Shown: piece by piece, positions 1-6,402 of the stretch
Numbering within the stretch: position 1 is the first letter of the stretch
Layout: every line of letters begins with the position of its first letter
Source of the DNA: SYAN01 sp964406345
GTDB taxonomy: Bacteria; Actinomycetota; Actinomycetes; Nanopelagicales; Nanopelagicaceae
Length of the DNA stretch: 6,500 bases
Assembly (NCBI GenBank): GCA_964406345.1
Contig: CAYORK010000038.1
Coordinates: forward strand, 1 to 6,500
Direction: 5' to 3'
Notes under the pieces: model-generated
What the model was told of the DNA's origin: nothing
The model's database searches: none
Seen by the model: only the letters and a program-made list of their open reading frames with translations
Program-made: the position numbers and the translations under genes

Positions 1-668
1 ACCAAACCTTCATCAGAGAATGGCAATAGGTCTTCGAAGGAACCTCCACCGCGAGTGATGATCACGACATCGACATCTTCGATTCCTTCGAGTTCGCGTA
101 GCGCGGCGCTGACTTCGATCACTGCGTTCGATCCCTGTACTGCGACCTCTCGGATCTCGAACTGCACTGCCGGCCAACGCCGTCTCGCGTTCTCGACTAC
201 GTCTTTCTCCGCTGCGCTATTGCGGCCGCAGATCAGACCTACTCTGCGGGGCAGGAAGGGAAGTGGCTTCTTCCGTGAGGCGGCGAAAAGTCCTTCTGCG
301 GCAAGTGCTTTCTTGAGCATCTCCAATCGCGCAAGCAACTCACCGAGTCCTACATGGTGGATCTCGCGCGCATTGAGTGAGAGTGAGCCATTGCCCATAT
401 AGAAACTCACTTTGGAGAAGACCTTGATCCGGGCGTTCTGCGGCAATGGGGCGACCGCTTGGAAGACGGACCTATGACAGGAGAGTGAGATCGAGATATC
501 CGATGATGTGTCACGAAGTCGCATGAAGATCATCTGCGATCCCTTGCGATCATCGACTTGCGAGAGCTCGCCTTCTACCCAGACCGGTCCTAACTTTCCG
601 ATCCAATCTCGGATCGCCTCAGAGATCACTCTCACAGGTGCTGGAGCATCGATCGAAGTTTCGAGCAT
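1..668 (-). CDS. xseA: Exodeoxyribonuclease VII large subunit, N-terminal part (C-terminus lies beyond the window)
   Basis: XseA is the catalytic subunit of cytoplasmic exonuclease VII, which works with several copies of XseB to degrade single-stranded DNA into oligonucleotides in repair. The minus strand reads 222 codons from ATG at 668-666 to the window edge. Residues about 10-105 form the N-terminal OB-fold (VISEAIRDWIG, VWVEGELSQ, then an FMRLRD strand). From about 110 the catalytic domain begins, with GLICGRNSAAEKDV (144-157), AVQGSNAV (176-183) and the highly conserved TRGGGSFEDLLPFSDE (205-220). An in-frame TAG four codons upstream leaves this ATG as the only reasonable start. There is no clear Shine-Dalgarno; TAGGAT lies six bases before the start. 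The gene is divergent from ispH, as in other actinobacteria, where xseB normally follows xseA (here off the left edge). Roughly half of a typical ~400-residue protein is visible. Identification is firm; integrity of the missing half is unknown. Confidence 0.95.
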   Translation of the reverse strand, partial: MLETSIDAPAPVRVISEAIRDWIGKLGPVWVEGELSQVDDRKGSQMIFMRLRDTSSDISISLSCHRSVFQAVAPLPQNARIKVFSKVSFYMGNGSLSLNAREIHHVGLGELLARLEMLKKALAAEGLFAASRKKPLPFLPRRVGLICGRNSAAEKDVVENARRRWPAVQFEIREVAVQGSNAVIEVSAALRELEGIEDVDVVIITRGGGSFEDLLPFSDEGL

Positions 669-693
669 TCCGAGATCCTAATAGGATGCCGCC
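669..693. promoter_or_regulatory. Divergent xseA/ispH promoter gap with a centred 13-bp palindrome
   Basis: The whole gap between the two start codons is 25 bp. Positions 675-687 read ATCCTA-A-TAGGAT, a perfect inverted repeat with one central base at 681. The centre is 13 bp from each start codon, so both strands read TAGGAT, six bases, ATG. TAGGAT fits the TANNNT form of an actinobacterial -10 box, and the spacing would put transcription starts at or next to both ATGs, giving leaderless mRNAs. AGGA within the same hexamer could instead act as a Shine-Dalgarno (7-base spacing). No strong -35 is seen; the ispH -35 region (TTTCGA at 659-664) lies inside xseA. That this is a promoter is inferred. 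Confidence 0.6.
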
Positions 694-1650
694 ATGTCGA
701 AGCGTGTGTTGCTCGCCGCTCCTCGTGGTTATTGCGCTGGTGTAGACCGTGCGGTCGTCACGGTGGAGAAGGCGCTCGATCTCTATGGCGCACCGGTCTA
801 TGTCCGTAAAGAGATAGTTCATAACAAGCATGTGGTCACCACCCTTGAGAAGCGTGGTGCGATCTTCGTCGAAGAGACCGATCAAGTTCCTGAGGGTTCC
901 ATCGTTGTCTTCTCCGCTCATGGTGTCTCTCCAGCAGTACATGCCGAAGCTGCTTCTCGTCAGCTGAAGACGATCGATGCGACCTGTCCGCTCGTCACGA
1001 AGGTCCATCACGAGGCGAGACGCTTTGCTGCCGAGGATATGCAGATCCTTCTCATCGGGCATGCGGGTCACGAGGAGGTAGAAGGCACCTCAGGTGAGGC
1101 GCCAGATCACATCACTCTCGTCGATGGTCTTGATGCAGCACGGACGGTGCAGGTCGATCCGAACAAGAAGTTAGCTTGGCTCTCGCAGACGACGCTGAGT
1201 GTCGATGAGACGCTTGAGGCGGTGCGGATCCTCCGAGAGCGATTCCCGCATCTTCAAGATCCTCCGAGCGATGACATCTGTTATGCCACTCAGAATCGCC
1301 AAGTCGCGATCAAGGAGATCGCACCTAAGGCAGATCTCGTTCTTATCGTCGGTTCGAAGAATTCTTCAAACTCGGTCAGGCTCGTCGAAGTCTCGCTTGA
1401 ATACGGTGCGAAGGCCGCCTATCTCATCGACTATGCAGACGAAGTGAAGGATGAATGGTTCGATGGAGTGGAGACGATCGGAGTCTCGAGCGGCGCATCA
1501 GTGCCCGAGATCCTGGTGAAGGATCTCCTCGCAGAACTTGCTCGTCGTGGTTACGGCGAGGTCGAGACCATCACTGCGATGGAGGAGAGTCTGCTCTTCG
1601 CGCTACCACCTGAGTTGCGTAAGGATTTGAAGGCCGCTGCTAAGGCTTGA
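694..1650 (+). CDS. ispH: 4-hydroxy-3-methylbut-2-enyl diphosphate reductase
   Basis: IspH (LytB) is the cytoplasmic 4Fe-4S enzyme that ends the MEP pathway, reducing HMBPP to IPP and DMAPP for menaquinone, polyprenyl carriers and carotenoids. At 318 residues it has full family length. The three cluster cysteines are C14 (PRGYCAGVDRA), C98 (DATCPLV) and C196 (DDICYATQNRQ). Substrate-binding histidines are H43 (IVHNKH), H76 (SAHGVSP) and H126 (GHEEVEG, with the proton-relay Glu as E128). QTTLSV (165-170), GSKNSSNS (220-227) and GASVPE (267-272) complete the active site, so it looks fully active. GHEEVEG rather than GHPEVEG is, from memory, common in actinobacteria. The ATG at 694 is preceded by TAGGAT-N6; leaderless initiation or an AGGA ribosome site are both possible. 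The stop faces the DUF6542 gene tail to tail across only 7 bp, with no U-tract terminator between them. Confidence 0.98.
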   Translation: MSKRVLLAAPRGYCAGVDRAVVTVEKALDLYGAPVYVRKEIVHNKHVVTTLEKRGAIFVEETDQVPEGSIVVFSAHGVSPAVHAEAASRQLKTIDATCPLVTKVHHEARRFAAEDMQILLIGHAGHEEVEGTSGEAPDHITLVDGLDAARTVQVDPNKKLAWLSQTTLSVDETLEAVRILRERFPHLQDPPSDDICYATQNRQVAIKEIAPKADLVLIVGSKNSSNSVRLVEVSLEYGAKAAYLIDYADEVKDEWFDGVETIGVSSGASVPEILVKDLLAELARRGYGEVETITAMEESLLFALPPELRKDLKAAAKA

Positions 1651-1657
1651 TTGTTTT

Positions 1658-2080
1658 CTAGTTCCGTCGCTCGCGAGCGAAGAAGATCACCCAACCGACT
1701 AGCGCTCCCGTAACAAGGAAAGGAGCGATTCCGGCAAGACCAGAGACAAGATCGAGGGCAAAGCGGGAGATTCGTAAAGTAGAGCCACCAAGGGTCGGCA
1801 AGAGCAGGACTATCGTCACTGCGAATGCGATCGGTGGTGTTACGACCGCGGTGAAGATGGTGCCACTTCGACCAAGGTGAATCCCTCCTGCGAATGCGAT
1901 CCAGATCCCGACTCCGGTGATGAAACCGACATTGCCACGGAGTGCGATCTCAACTGCCATCAAAAGCGCGATCCAAAGTGCCTGCAAGATCGCAACGCCC
2001 TGCTTGGTAAGTCCTGGACCTTGGATCCGACTCTTCGGGTCGAGCCTTCTTGGGTCGAGCTGCGCTGATCGAGAACTCAT
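1658..2080 (-). CDS. DUF6542-like small membrane protein
   Basis: A 140-residue integral membrane protein of unknown function. After a basic, polar N-terminus (1-24, rich in Arg, Lys and Pro) come four likely membrane segments at about 28-47, 50-68, 74-95 and 115-135, ending in the basic tail FFARERRN. GLTKQGVAIL at the first helix and FTAVVTPPIAFAV at the third resemble the actinobacterial DUF6542 family. Position agrees: the family member Rv1111c sits between lytB2 and ychF in M. tuberculosis. The ATG overlaps the rmuC stop by four bases (ATGA), with GAGG seven bases upstream, so it is probably translated by coupling from the rmuC message. It ends 7 bp from the ispH stop in a convergent arrangement. 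Family placement rests on memory of the motif and on context; no biochemical role can be stated. Confidence 0.8.
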   Translation of the reverse strand: MSSRSAQLDPRRLDPKSRIQGPGLTKQGVAILQALWIALLMAVEIALRGNVGFITGVGIWIAFAGGIHLGRSGTIFTAVVTPPIAFAVTIVLLLPTLGGSTLRISRFALDLVSGLAGIAPFLVTGALVGWVIFFARERRN

Positions 2081-3285
2081 CTCACTGCCTCATCCTCTTC
2101 ACCTTCATAACTCTCATCTTCCAGAGCAAGAAGGTCCTCGCCGGCTTCGATCTCGCGGACCTTGATCTCGCGGACCTCAGCATCAATGTCCGGTAGGGAT
2201 CTCAACTTCTCGCTGGTCAGTCCACCGATCGCTGAGATCTTCCTTGCTGGACGGAGCATATTCTCCTCAGCGCTGGCGACGAGTTCATTGAATGCCTTCT
2301 CGGTGCTCTTGATTCGATCCCCGAGTGTCGAGATACGACCATGGACTTTGACGATCCGCTTGAGAAGTTCCTGAGCGAGGTTCTGGATCTCTGATGCGCT
2401 CTGTGCGACCTTCGATCGATTGAAGACATAGGCGACAGTGCGAAGGAGAGCGAGCATCGTGTTCGGTGTCGCGATCGCCACGCTCTTCTCGAAGGCCTTC
2501 TGATGAAGTTGTGGATCGACTGCGAGCGCTTCAGCGAGGATCGATTCGAAAGGAGCGAAGAGCACGACGAAGTCGGGGGAGTTACCACCGCCTTGATAGT
2601 CCCGTTTCGCAAGGGCGTTGACGTGACCTAGGAGATCCTTCGCGTGGCCCTTCATCAACTCTTGGCGAGCGATGGGATCCTCTTCTCCCATCGCATCGAG
2701 GAAGCGATCGAAGGGAAACTTCGAATCGATGTAGATCTCACTACCGCCAGGGATCGCGATCCGGATATCAGGTTTGCCGATACCAGCCTCACCGACCTGC
2801 TGTTCTTGTCTGAAGAAGTGGATCCCTTCTTGAAGCCCTGAACTCTCGAGCAACATCTCAAGTTGCGTCTCGCCGTACTTGCCGCGAGATTGTGGGTTCG
2901 AGAGCGCACCAGCGAGCTTTGTCGTCTCTCGAAGCAATGACTCGGCACCTAGCCGCATCCCTTCGATCTGTGTCTTGATCGAGCTTTCGCTCTCGACTCG
3001 CTTCAACTCCGCTTCATGACTTGCTCGCGCAAGTTCTGACATCTTGCTCTCGACGCTCTTGATCGCAGTAGCGAGTGAGATCTCGCTCTTCTCTTCTTCG
3101 ATACGTGCCGTCAGTTGTGATTCAAGTCGGGTGACGCTTGCTCGTTCGGCCTCGACACTCGCCTCAAGCGAAGCGATACGCATCGCCGATGATGACTTCG
3201 ATCGTAAGGTTCCGATGAGGAATCCCAGGACGGCGCCGATGATGAGCCCCAGTGCGAGATAGATCGCGAGCGATGAATCGGTCAT
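2077..3285 (-). CDS. rmuC: DNA recombination protein RmuC homologue
   Basis: RmuC-family proteins are predicted membrane-tethered nucleases (PD-(D/E)XK-like fold) that limit rearrangements at inverted repeats in E. coli. From ATG at 3285-3283 the product is 402 residues: one N-terminal membrane segment (about 6-26), a coiled coil rich in Glu, Lys and Arg (about 35-125), then the conserved core. Core motifs are RGKYGE (134-139), KPDIRI (171-176), YIDSKFPFDRF (185-195), YQGGGNSPDFVVLFAPFE (230-247) and ATPNTMLALLRTVAYVF (272-288). The tail (about 365-402) is very acidic and holds a duplicated VREI segment. The frame stays open upstream to 3429, but that extension would overlap ychF antisense and lacks family character; starting at MTDSSLAIYLALG places the membrane helix at the N-terminus as expected. 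It is divergent from ychF across 52 bp, and its stop overlaps the start of the DUF6542 gene. Membership is firm; the exact biological role is less so. Confidence 0.93.
   Translation of the reverse strand: MTDSSLAIYLALGLIIGAVLGFLIGTLRSKSSSAMRIASLEASVEAERASVTRLESQLTARIEEEKSEISLATAIKSVESKMSELARASHEAELKRVESESSIKTQIEGMRLGAESLLRETTKLAGALSNPQSRGKYGETQLEMLLESSGLQEGIHFFRQEQQVGEAGIGKPDIRIAIPGGSEIYIDSKFPFDRFLDAMGEEDPIARQELMKGHAKDLLGHVNALAKRDYQGGGNSPDFVVLFAPFESILAEALAVDPQLHQKAFEKSVAIATPNTMLALLRTVAYVFNRSKVAQSASEIQNLAQELLKRIVKVHGRISTLGDRIKSTEKAFNELVASAEENMLRPARKISAIGGLTSEKLRSLPDIDAEVREIKVREIEAGEDLLALEDESYEGEEDEAVR
2088..2091 (-). promoter_or_regulatory. Shine-Dalgarno GAGG for the DUF6542 gene, inside the rmuC 3' end
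   Basis: On the minus strand GAGG lies seven bases before the ATG that overlaps the rmuC stop as ATGA. This supports ATG 2080 as the start and indicates translational coupling within a two-gene operon. The motif sits in codons for the last acidic residues of RmuC. Confidence 0.5.
2149..2178. repeat. 15-bp tandem duplication within rmuC
   Basis: Two adjacent 15-bp units, GATCTCGCGGACCTT (2149-2163) and GATCTCGCGGACCTC (2164-2178), differ only in the last base. Because the unit is a multiple of three, the reading frame is kept. On the minus strand they encode VREIK then VREIE (residues 371-380) in the acidic, poorly conserved RmuC tail. This looks like a slippage duplication that may lengthen the C-terminal helix. 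Confidence 0.85.
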
Positions 3286-3337
3286 GCCGCCAATCGTGGC
3301 AGTCAGGGGCGACAATGACGCGTAGGCTCTACCCCTC
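3286..3337. promoter_or_regulatory. Divergent rmuC/ychF intergenic region with a candidate ychF -10 box
   Basis: These 52 bp separate the two start codons. On the plus strand TAGGCT (3323-3328) fits TANNNT and lies nine bases before the ychF GTG, with no Shine-Dalgarno in between, so a very short or absent leader is plausible. On the minus strand the best match for rmuC is the weak CACGAT (3298-3293), seven bases before its ATG. AGGGG (3305-3309) and CCCCT (3332-3336) form a loose inverted repeat of doubtful meaning. No clear -35 is seen. All promoter assignments are inferred. Confidence 0.4.
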
Positions 3338-4411
3338 GTGGGCCTCTCTATTGGGATCGTCGGACTGCCGAATGTAGGCAAGTCCACCCTCTTCAACGCA
3401 TTGACGAAGAACAACGTCCTTGCTGCCAACTACCCCTTCGCCACCATCGAGCCGAATGTCGGTGTCGTGGGCGTGCCGGACTCGCGCCTCGCAGTCCTTG
3501 CCAAGATCTTCAACTCGGAGCAGATCCTTCCTGCCACGGTCTCTTTCGTCGACATCGCTGGGATCGTCAAAGGTGCTTCTGAGGGCGCAGGACTCGGCAA
3601 TAAGTTCCTCGCCAATATCCGTGAGAGCGATGCCATCTGCCAAGTGATCCGTGTCTTCTCTGATGGCGATGTGGTCCATGTCGATGGGAAGGTCGATCCA
3701 GCATCCGATATCGAAACGATCAATACTGAGTTGGCTCTCGCTGACCTCCAGACGATAGAGAAGTCGATCCCACGTCTTGAGAAAGAGGCGCGCCAGAACA
3801 AGGAGCGAGCAGTCGTCCTCGATGAGCTTCGTAAAGCCAATGAGCTCTTGAGCGATGGAAAACTCCTCTTCGGTTCCAAACTCGATGTGGATCTCTTGAA
3901 GGAGTTCGGATTCCTCACAGCAAAGCCTTTCCTCTATCTCTTCAATGTCGATGCGAGTGAATTGGGAGATGAGAAGTTGCGAGCGGATCTCTCTCAATTG
4001 GTAGCCCCTGCGAAAGCGATCTTCCTCGATGCGAAGACTGAGGCAGAGTTAGCCGAACTCAGTGATGAAGATGCTTTGGAGTTGCTCAAGTCGATCGGAT
4101 TGGAAGAGCCTGGATTGGCAACGCTCGCCCGCGTTGGATTCGAGACCTTAGGTCTTCAGACCTACCTCACTGCTGGACCGAAAGAGGCGCGAGCCTGGAC
4201 CATCCATAAAGGTGATACCGCTCCGATGGCAGCGGGCGTCATCCATACTGATTTCCAACGCGGCTTCATCAAGGCCGAAGTCGTCTCCTTCAATGATCTC
4301 GTCGAGGCGGGATCCATGGTGGAGGCACGCTCCCGTGGAAAGGTGCGGATGGAAGGCAAGGAATACGTCATGCACGATGGCGATGTCGTCGAGTTCAAGT
4401 TCAATGTTTAG
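3338..4411 (+). CDS. ychF: Ribosome-associated NTPase YchF (OLA1 family)
   Basis: YchF/OLA1 is a cytoplasmic Obg-related P-loop NTPase that binds ribosomes and, unlike most of its class, prefers ATP; it is linked to stress responses. The 357-residue length is typical. The P-loop GLPNVGKST is at 9-17, the family signature NYPFATIEPNVG at 31-42 and G3 DIAGIVKGASEGAGLGNKF at 72-90. A coiled-coil insertion spans about 125-175. The C-terminal TGS domain is about 275-357 (QTYLTAGPKEARAWTI, GVIHTDFQRGFIKAEV, MHDGDVVEFKFNV). One oddity is the G4 site: the family NxxE motif reads NVDA (203-206), losing the Glu tied to nucleotide choice. The start is GTG; an in-frame TAG five codons upstream excludes longer forms, and no ribosome site precedes it. 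typA follows 63 bp downstream on the same strand and may be co-transcribed, since no terminator separates them. Confidence 0.97.
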   Translation: MGLSIGIVGLPNVGKSTLFNALTKNNVLAANYPFATIEPNVGVVGVPDSRLAVLAKIFNSEQILPATVSFVDIAGIVKGASEGAGLGNKFLANIRESDAICQVIRVFSDGDVVHVDGKVDPASDIETINTELALADLQTIEKSIPRLEKEARQNKERAVVLDELRKANELLSDGKLLFGSKLDVDLLKEFGFLTAKPFLYLFNVDASELGDEKLRADLSQLVAPAKAIFLDAKTEAELAELSDEDALELLKSIGLEEPGLATLARVGFETLGLQTYLTAGPKEARAWTIHKGDTAPMAAGVIHTDFQRGFIKAEVVSFNDLVEAGSMVEARSRGKVRMEGKEYVMHDGDVVEFKFNV

Positions 4412-4428
4412 TAACCGTTGCACCGTCC

Positions 4429-4464
4429 GTAGGACTATCTGCAGGACTATCTGTAGGACCAAAG
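4429..4464. repeat. 12-bp tandem repeat in the ychF-typA gap
   Basis: Three head-to-tail 12-base units: GTAGGACTATCT (4429-4440), GCAGGACTATCT (4441-4452) and a decayed GTAGGACCAAAG (4453-4464) that runs into the typA ribosome site. Units one and two differ at one base. The GGAC cores recur every 12 bp (4432, 4444, 4456), and an upstream GTCC (4425-4428) can pair with any of them, most closely as GTCC-GTA-GGAC. It may be a slippage product, a regulator site array or an RNA switch on typA; the sequence does not decide. Confidence 0.85.
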
Positions 4465-4468
4465 GGGA
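4463..4468 (+). promoter_or_regulatory. Shine-Dalgarno AGGGGA for typA
   Basis: AGGGGA ends six bases before GTG at 4475, a usual distance. It supports this GTG, which also follows an in-frame TAG at 4454-4456 that rules out a longer protein. The third decayed repeat unit merges into this site, so repeat-based folding could affect its exposure. Confidence 0.65.
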
Positions 4469-4474
4469 AATAGC

Positions 4475-6367
4475 GTGAAATCAACACATCTTGCCGGTCT
4501 ACCCGAGCGACGACGCGAGAACCTTCGCAACATCGCGATCATCGCCCACGTCGACCATGGCAAGACGACGCTCGTCGATGCGATGCTCTGGCAATCAGGA
4601 GCCTTCGCAGCACATAAGGAGCAGACCGATTCCAAGGATCGCGTCATGGACTCGATGGACCTCGAGCGCGAGAAAGGCATCACCATCCTCGCCAAGAACA
4701 CTGCGGTCAAACGTGGCGATCTCACCGTCAACATCATCGATACTCCTGGCCACGCCGATTTCGGTGGCGAAGTGGAGCGCGGACTTGAGATGGTCGATGG
4801 CGTATTGCTCCTCGTTGATGCATCGGAAGGTCCACTTCCGCAGACTCGTTTCGTACTTCGCAAGGCGCTCGCAAAGAACTTGCCAGTCATCCTCGTGATC
4901 AACAAAGTCGATCGAGCAGATGCTCGTATCTCTGCCGTCGTCAATGAGACCTACGAACTCTTCCTCGATCTCGATGCGAATGAATCGCAGATCGACTTCC
5001 CCGTGATCTTCGCATCAGCGAAGGCAGGACGTGCCTCGCTTACACAACCTGCCGATGGTGGGATGCCAGATCTTGAGAATCTCGACATCCTCTTCGACAC
5101 GATCTTCTCGACCATTCCGGCACCGGTCTATCACGAGGGTGCGCCACTTCAAGCGCATGTCACCAATCTCGATTCCTCTCCTTATCTCGGTCGTCTCGCA
5201 CTCTGTCGTGTCCATGAAGGTGAGATCACAAAGGGTCAACAAGTGATGTGGATCAAGACTGACGGCACCATGGAGCGAGTGAAGATCTCCGAGCTCTTGA
5301 TGACCGATGGCTTGGAGCGCGTTCCTGCTGAATCTGCCGGACCTGGTGACATCATCGCCCTCGCCGGAATCGAAACGATCACGCTCGGTGAGACGCTCGC
5401 CGATCTCGAGAATCCCCATGCACTACCGAAGATCACCGTTGATGAACCATCGATCTCGATGACAGTCGGTATCAATACCGCACCTCTTGCTGGGCAATCT
5501 GGCAAGAAATTGACGGCGCGACTTGTGAAGAATCGACTTGATGCCGAACTCGTGGGCAACGTCTCGCTCCGCATCAATCCGACCGATAGACCAGATACCT
5601 GGGAGATCCAAGGTCGAGGCGAGCTGCAACTCGCAGTCTTGGTCGAGATGATGCGCCGCGAAGGTTTCGAACTCACTGTCGGTAAGCCACAAGTGGTCAC
5701 TCGTGAGATCGATGGGAAGCTGAATGAGCCGATGGAGCGATTGACCATCGATTCGCCTGAGGAGTATCTCGGTGTTATCACGCAGTTGATGGCGCTTCGC
5801 AAAGGTCGCATGGAACAGATGGTCAACCATGGCACTGGTTGGATCCGAATGGATTATCGAGTCCCATCGCGTGGGTTGATTGGCTTTAGGACCGAGTTCT
5901 TGACGGAGACACGAGGTACCGGTCTCTTGCACCATGTCTTCGATGGTTATGAACCATGGCATGGCGAACTTCGCACCAGACCTACCGGATCCTTAGTTTC
6001 GGATCGACGTGGCGTCGTGACTTCCTATGCGCTCTTTAGTCTCCAAGAGCGAGGAACGATCTTCGTCCAGGTCGGCGATGAGGTCTATGAGGGCATGGTG
6101 ATCGGCGAGAACTCGCGCCCTGAGGATATGGATGTCAACGCATGTCGAGAGAAGAAGTTGACCAACATACGATCAGCGACAGCCGATGAGTTGGAAAGAT
6201 TGATCCCGCCGAAACTTCTCAATATGGAACAAGCCCTTGAGTTCTGTCGTGAGGATGAGTGCATCGAGGTCACCCCCACCACAGTCCGCGTACGCAAAGT
6301 GGTCCTTGATCAAAATGAGCGCGCTCGACTGACCTCCAAGGCGAAGAAGGCCAATCTCGACGCTTAA
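4475..6367 (+). CDS. typA: Translational GTPase TypA/BipA
   Basis: TypA (BipA) is an EF-G-like GTPase that binds the 70S ribosome and aids 50S assembly and growth under cold or other stress. The product has 630 residues, slightly longer than the ~607 of E. coli. Within the G domain are G1 AHVDHGKTT (24-32), the switch I segment DLEREKGITI (62-71), G3 DTPGHADFG (89-97, with the catalytic-type His93), G4 NKVD (143-146) and G5 SAK (181-183). A beta-barrel domain spans about 222-312 and an EF-G III-like domain about 325-402, including GRGELQLAVLVEMMRREGFE. A domain V-like region (about 405-490) includes EPMERLTIDSPEEYLG and MDYRVPSRGLIGFR. The TypA-specific C-terminal domain is about 490-610 (GRR-like SDRRGVVTSYALF, VYEGMVIGENSRPEDMDVN, KLTNIRSA). 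The C-terminal domain separates it from LepA and EF-G. Start is GTG with a good ribosome site. All motifs are intact. Confidence 0.98.
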   Translation: MKSTHLAGLPERRRENLRNIAIIAHVDHGKTTLVDAMLWQSGAFAAHKEQTDSKDRVMDSMDLEREKGITILAKNTAVKRGDLTVNIIDTPGHADFGGEVERGLEMVDGVLLLVDASEGPLPQTRFVLRKALAKNLPVILVINKVDRADARISAVVNETYELFLDLDANESQIDFPVIFASAKAGRASLTQPADGGMPDLENLDILFDTIFSTIPAPVYHEGAPLQAHVTNLDSSPYLGRLALCRVHEGEITKGQQVMWIKTDGTMERVKISELLMTDGLERVPAESAGPGDIIALAGIETITLGETLADLENPHALPKITVDEPSISMTVGINTAPLAGQSGKKLTARLVKNRLDAELVGNVSLRINPTDRPDTWEIQGRGELQLAVLVEMMRREGFELTVGKPQVVTREIDGKLNEPMERLTIDSPEEYLGVITQLMALRKGRMEQMVNHGTGWIRMDYRVPSRGLIGFRTEFLTETRGTGLLHHVFDGYEPWHGELRTRPTGSLVSDRRGVVTSYALFSLQERGTIFVQVGDEVYEGMVIGENSRPEDMDVNACREKKLTNIRSATADELERLIPPKLLNMEQALEFCREDECIEVTPTTVRVRKVVLDQNERARLTSKAKKANLDA

Positions 6368-6402
6368 GTCGCGCCGTCACCTCCTTCCGGTTGGATAGGG
6401 GT
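6368..6402 (+). promoter_or_regulatory. Short gap after typA with possible start signals for the next gene
   Basis: These 35 bp show no stem-loop plus U-run, so no intrinsic terminator for typA. TTGGAT (6391-6396) lies six bases before the next ATG, the same spacing as TAGGAT at ispH and xseA, but it lacks the usual A at -10 position two. AGGGG (6397-6401) ends one base before the ATG, too close for a normal ribosome site. TCACCTCCTT (6377-6386) is identical to the 3' end of 16S rRNA, probably by chance. Assignment is weak. Confidence 0.25.

Noticed and set aside
55..402. Plus-strand open frame of 115 codons at the left edge
   Set aside because: It is antisense to the XseA catalytic region, and its Ser/Thr/Arg-rich composition is typical of a shadow frame.
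619..1071. Minus-strand frame covering the xseA/ispH promoter and the ispH 5' end
   Set aside because: It runs opposite ispH and would include the divergent gap; no homology features are visible, while ispH is certain.
1667..1680. Perfect 14-bp palindrome TCGCTCGCGAGCGA near the ispH/DUF6542 convergent junction, considered as a bidirectional terminator
   Set aside because: It lies within DUF6542 codons for ARER, and neither strand has a U-run directly after it. A hairpin is possible, but a terminator call is not supported; Arg and Glu codon choice explains it.
3286..3429. 48-codon N-terminal extension of rmuC to an ATG at 3429
   Set aside because: It would overlap ychF coding sequence antisense, lacks family resemblance and would bury the N-terminal membrane helix. 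ATG 3285 is preferred.
3329..3997. Long minus-strand open frame (222 codons) opposite ychF
   Set aside because: It is a shadow of ychF: low-complexity Ile, Asp, Glu and Arg content, no family motifs, and it overlaps a certain gene and the ychF start.
4412..4474. Independent promoter for typA
   Set aside because: No TANNNT box at a useful distance is present; only weak GACTAT matches fall inside the repeats. Read-through from ychF is simpler.
5236..5962. Minus-strand open frames (199 and 179 codons) opposite typA
   Set aside because: Both are antisense readings of conserved typA domains, rich in Ser and Arg, with no recognisable motif and no start signals.
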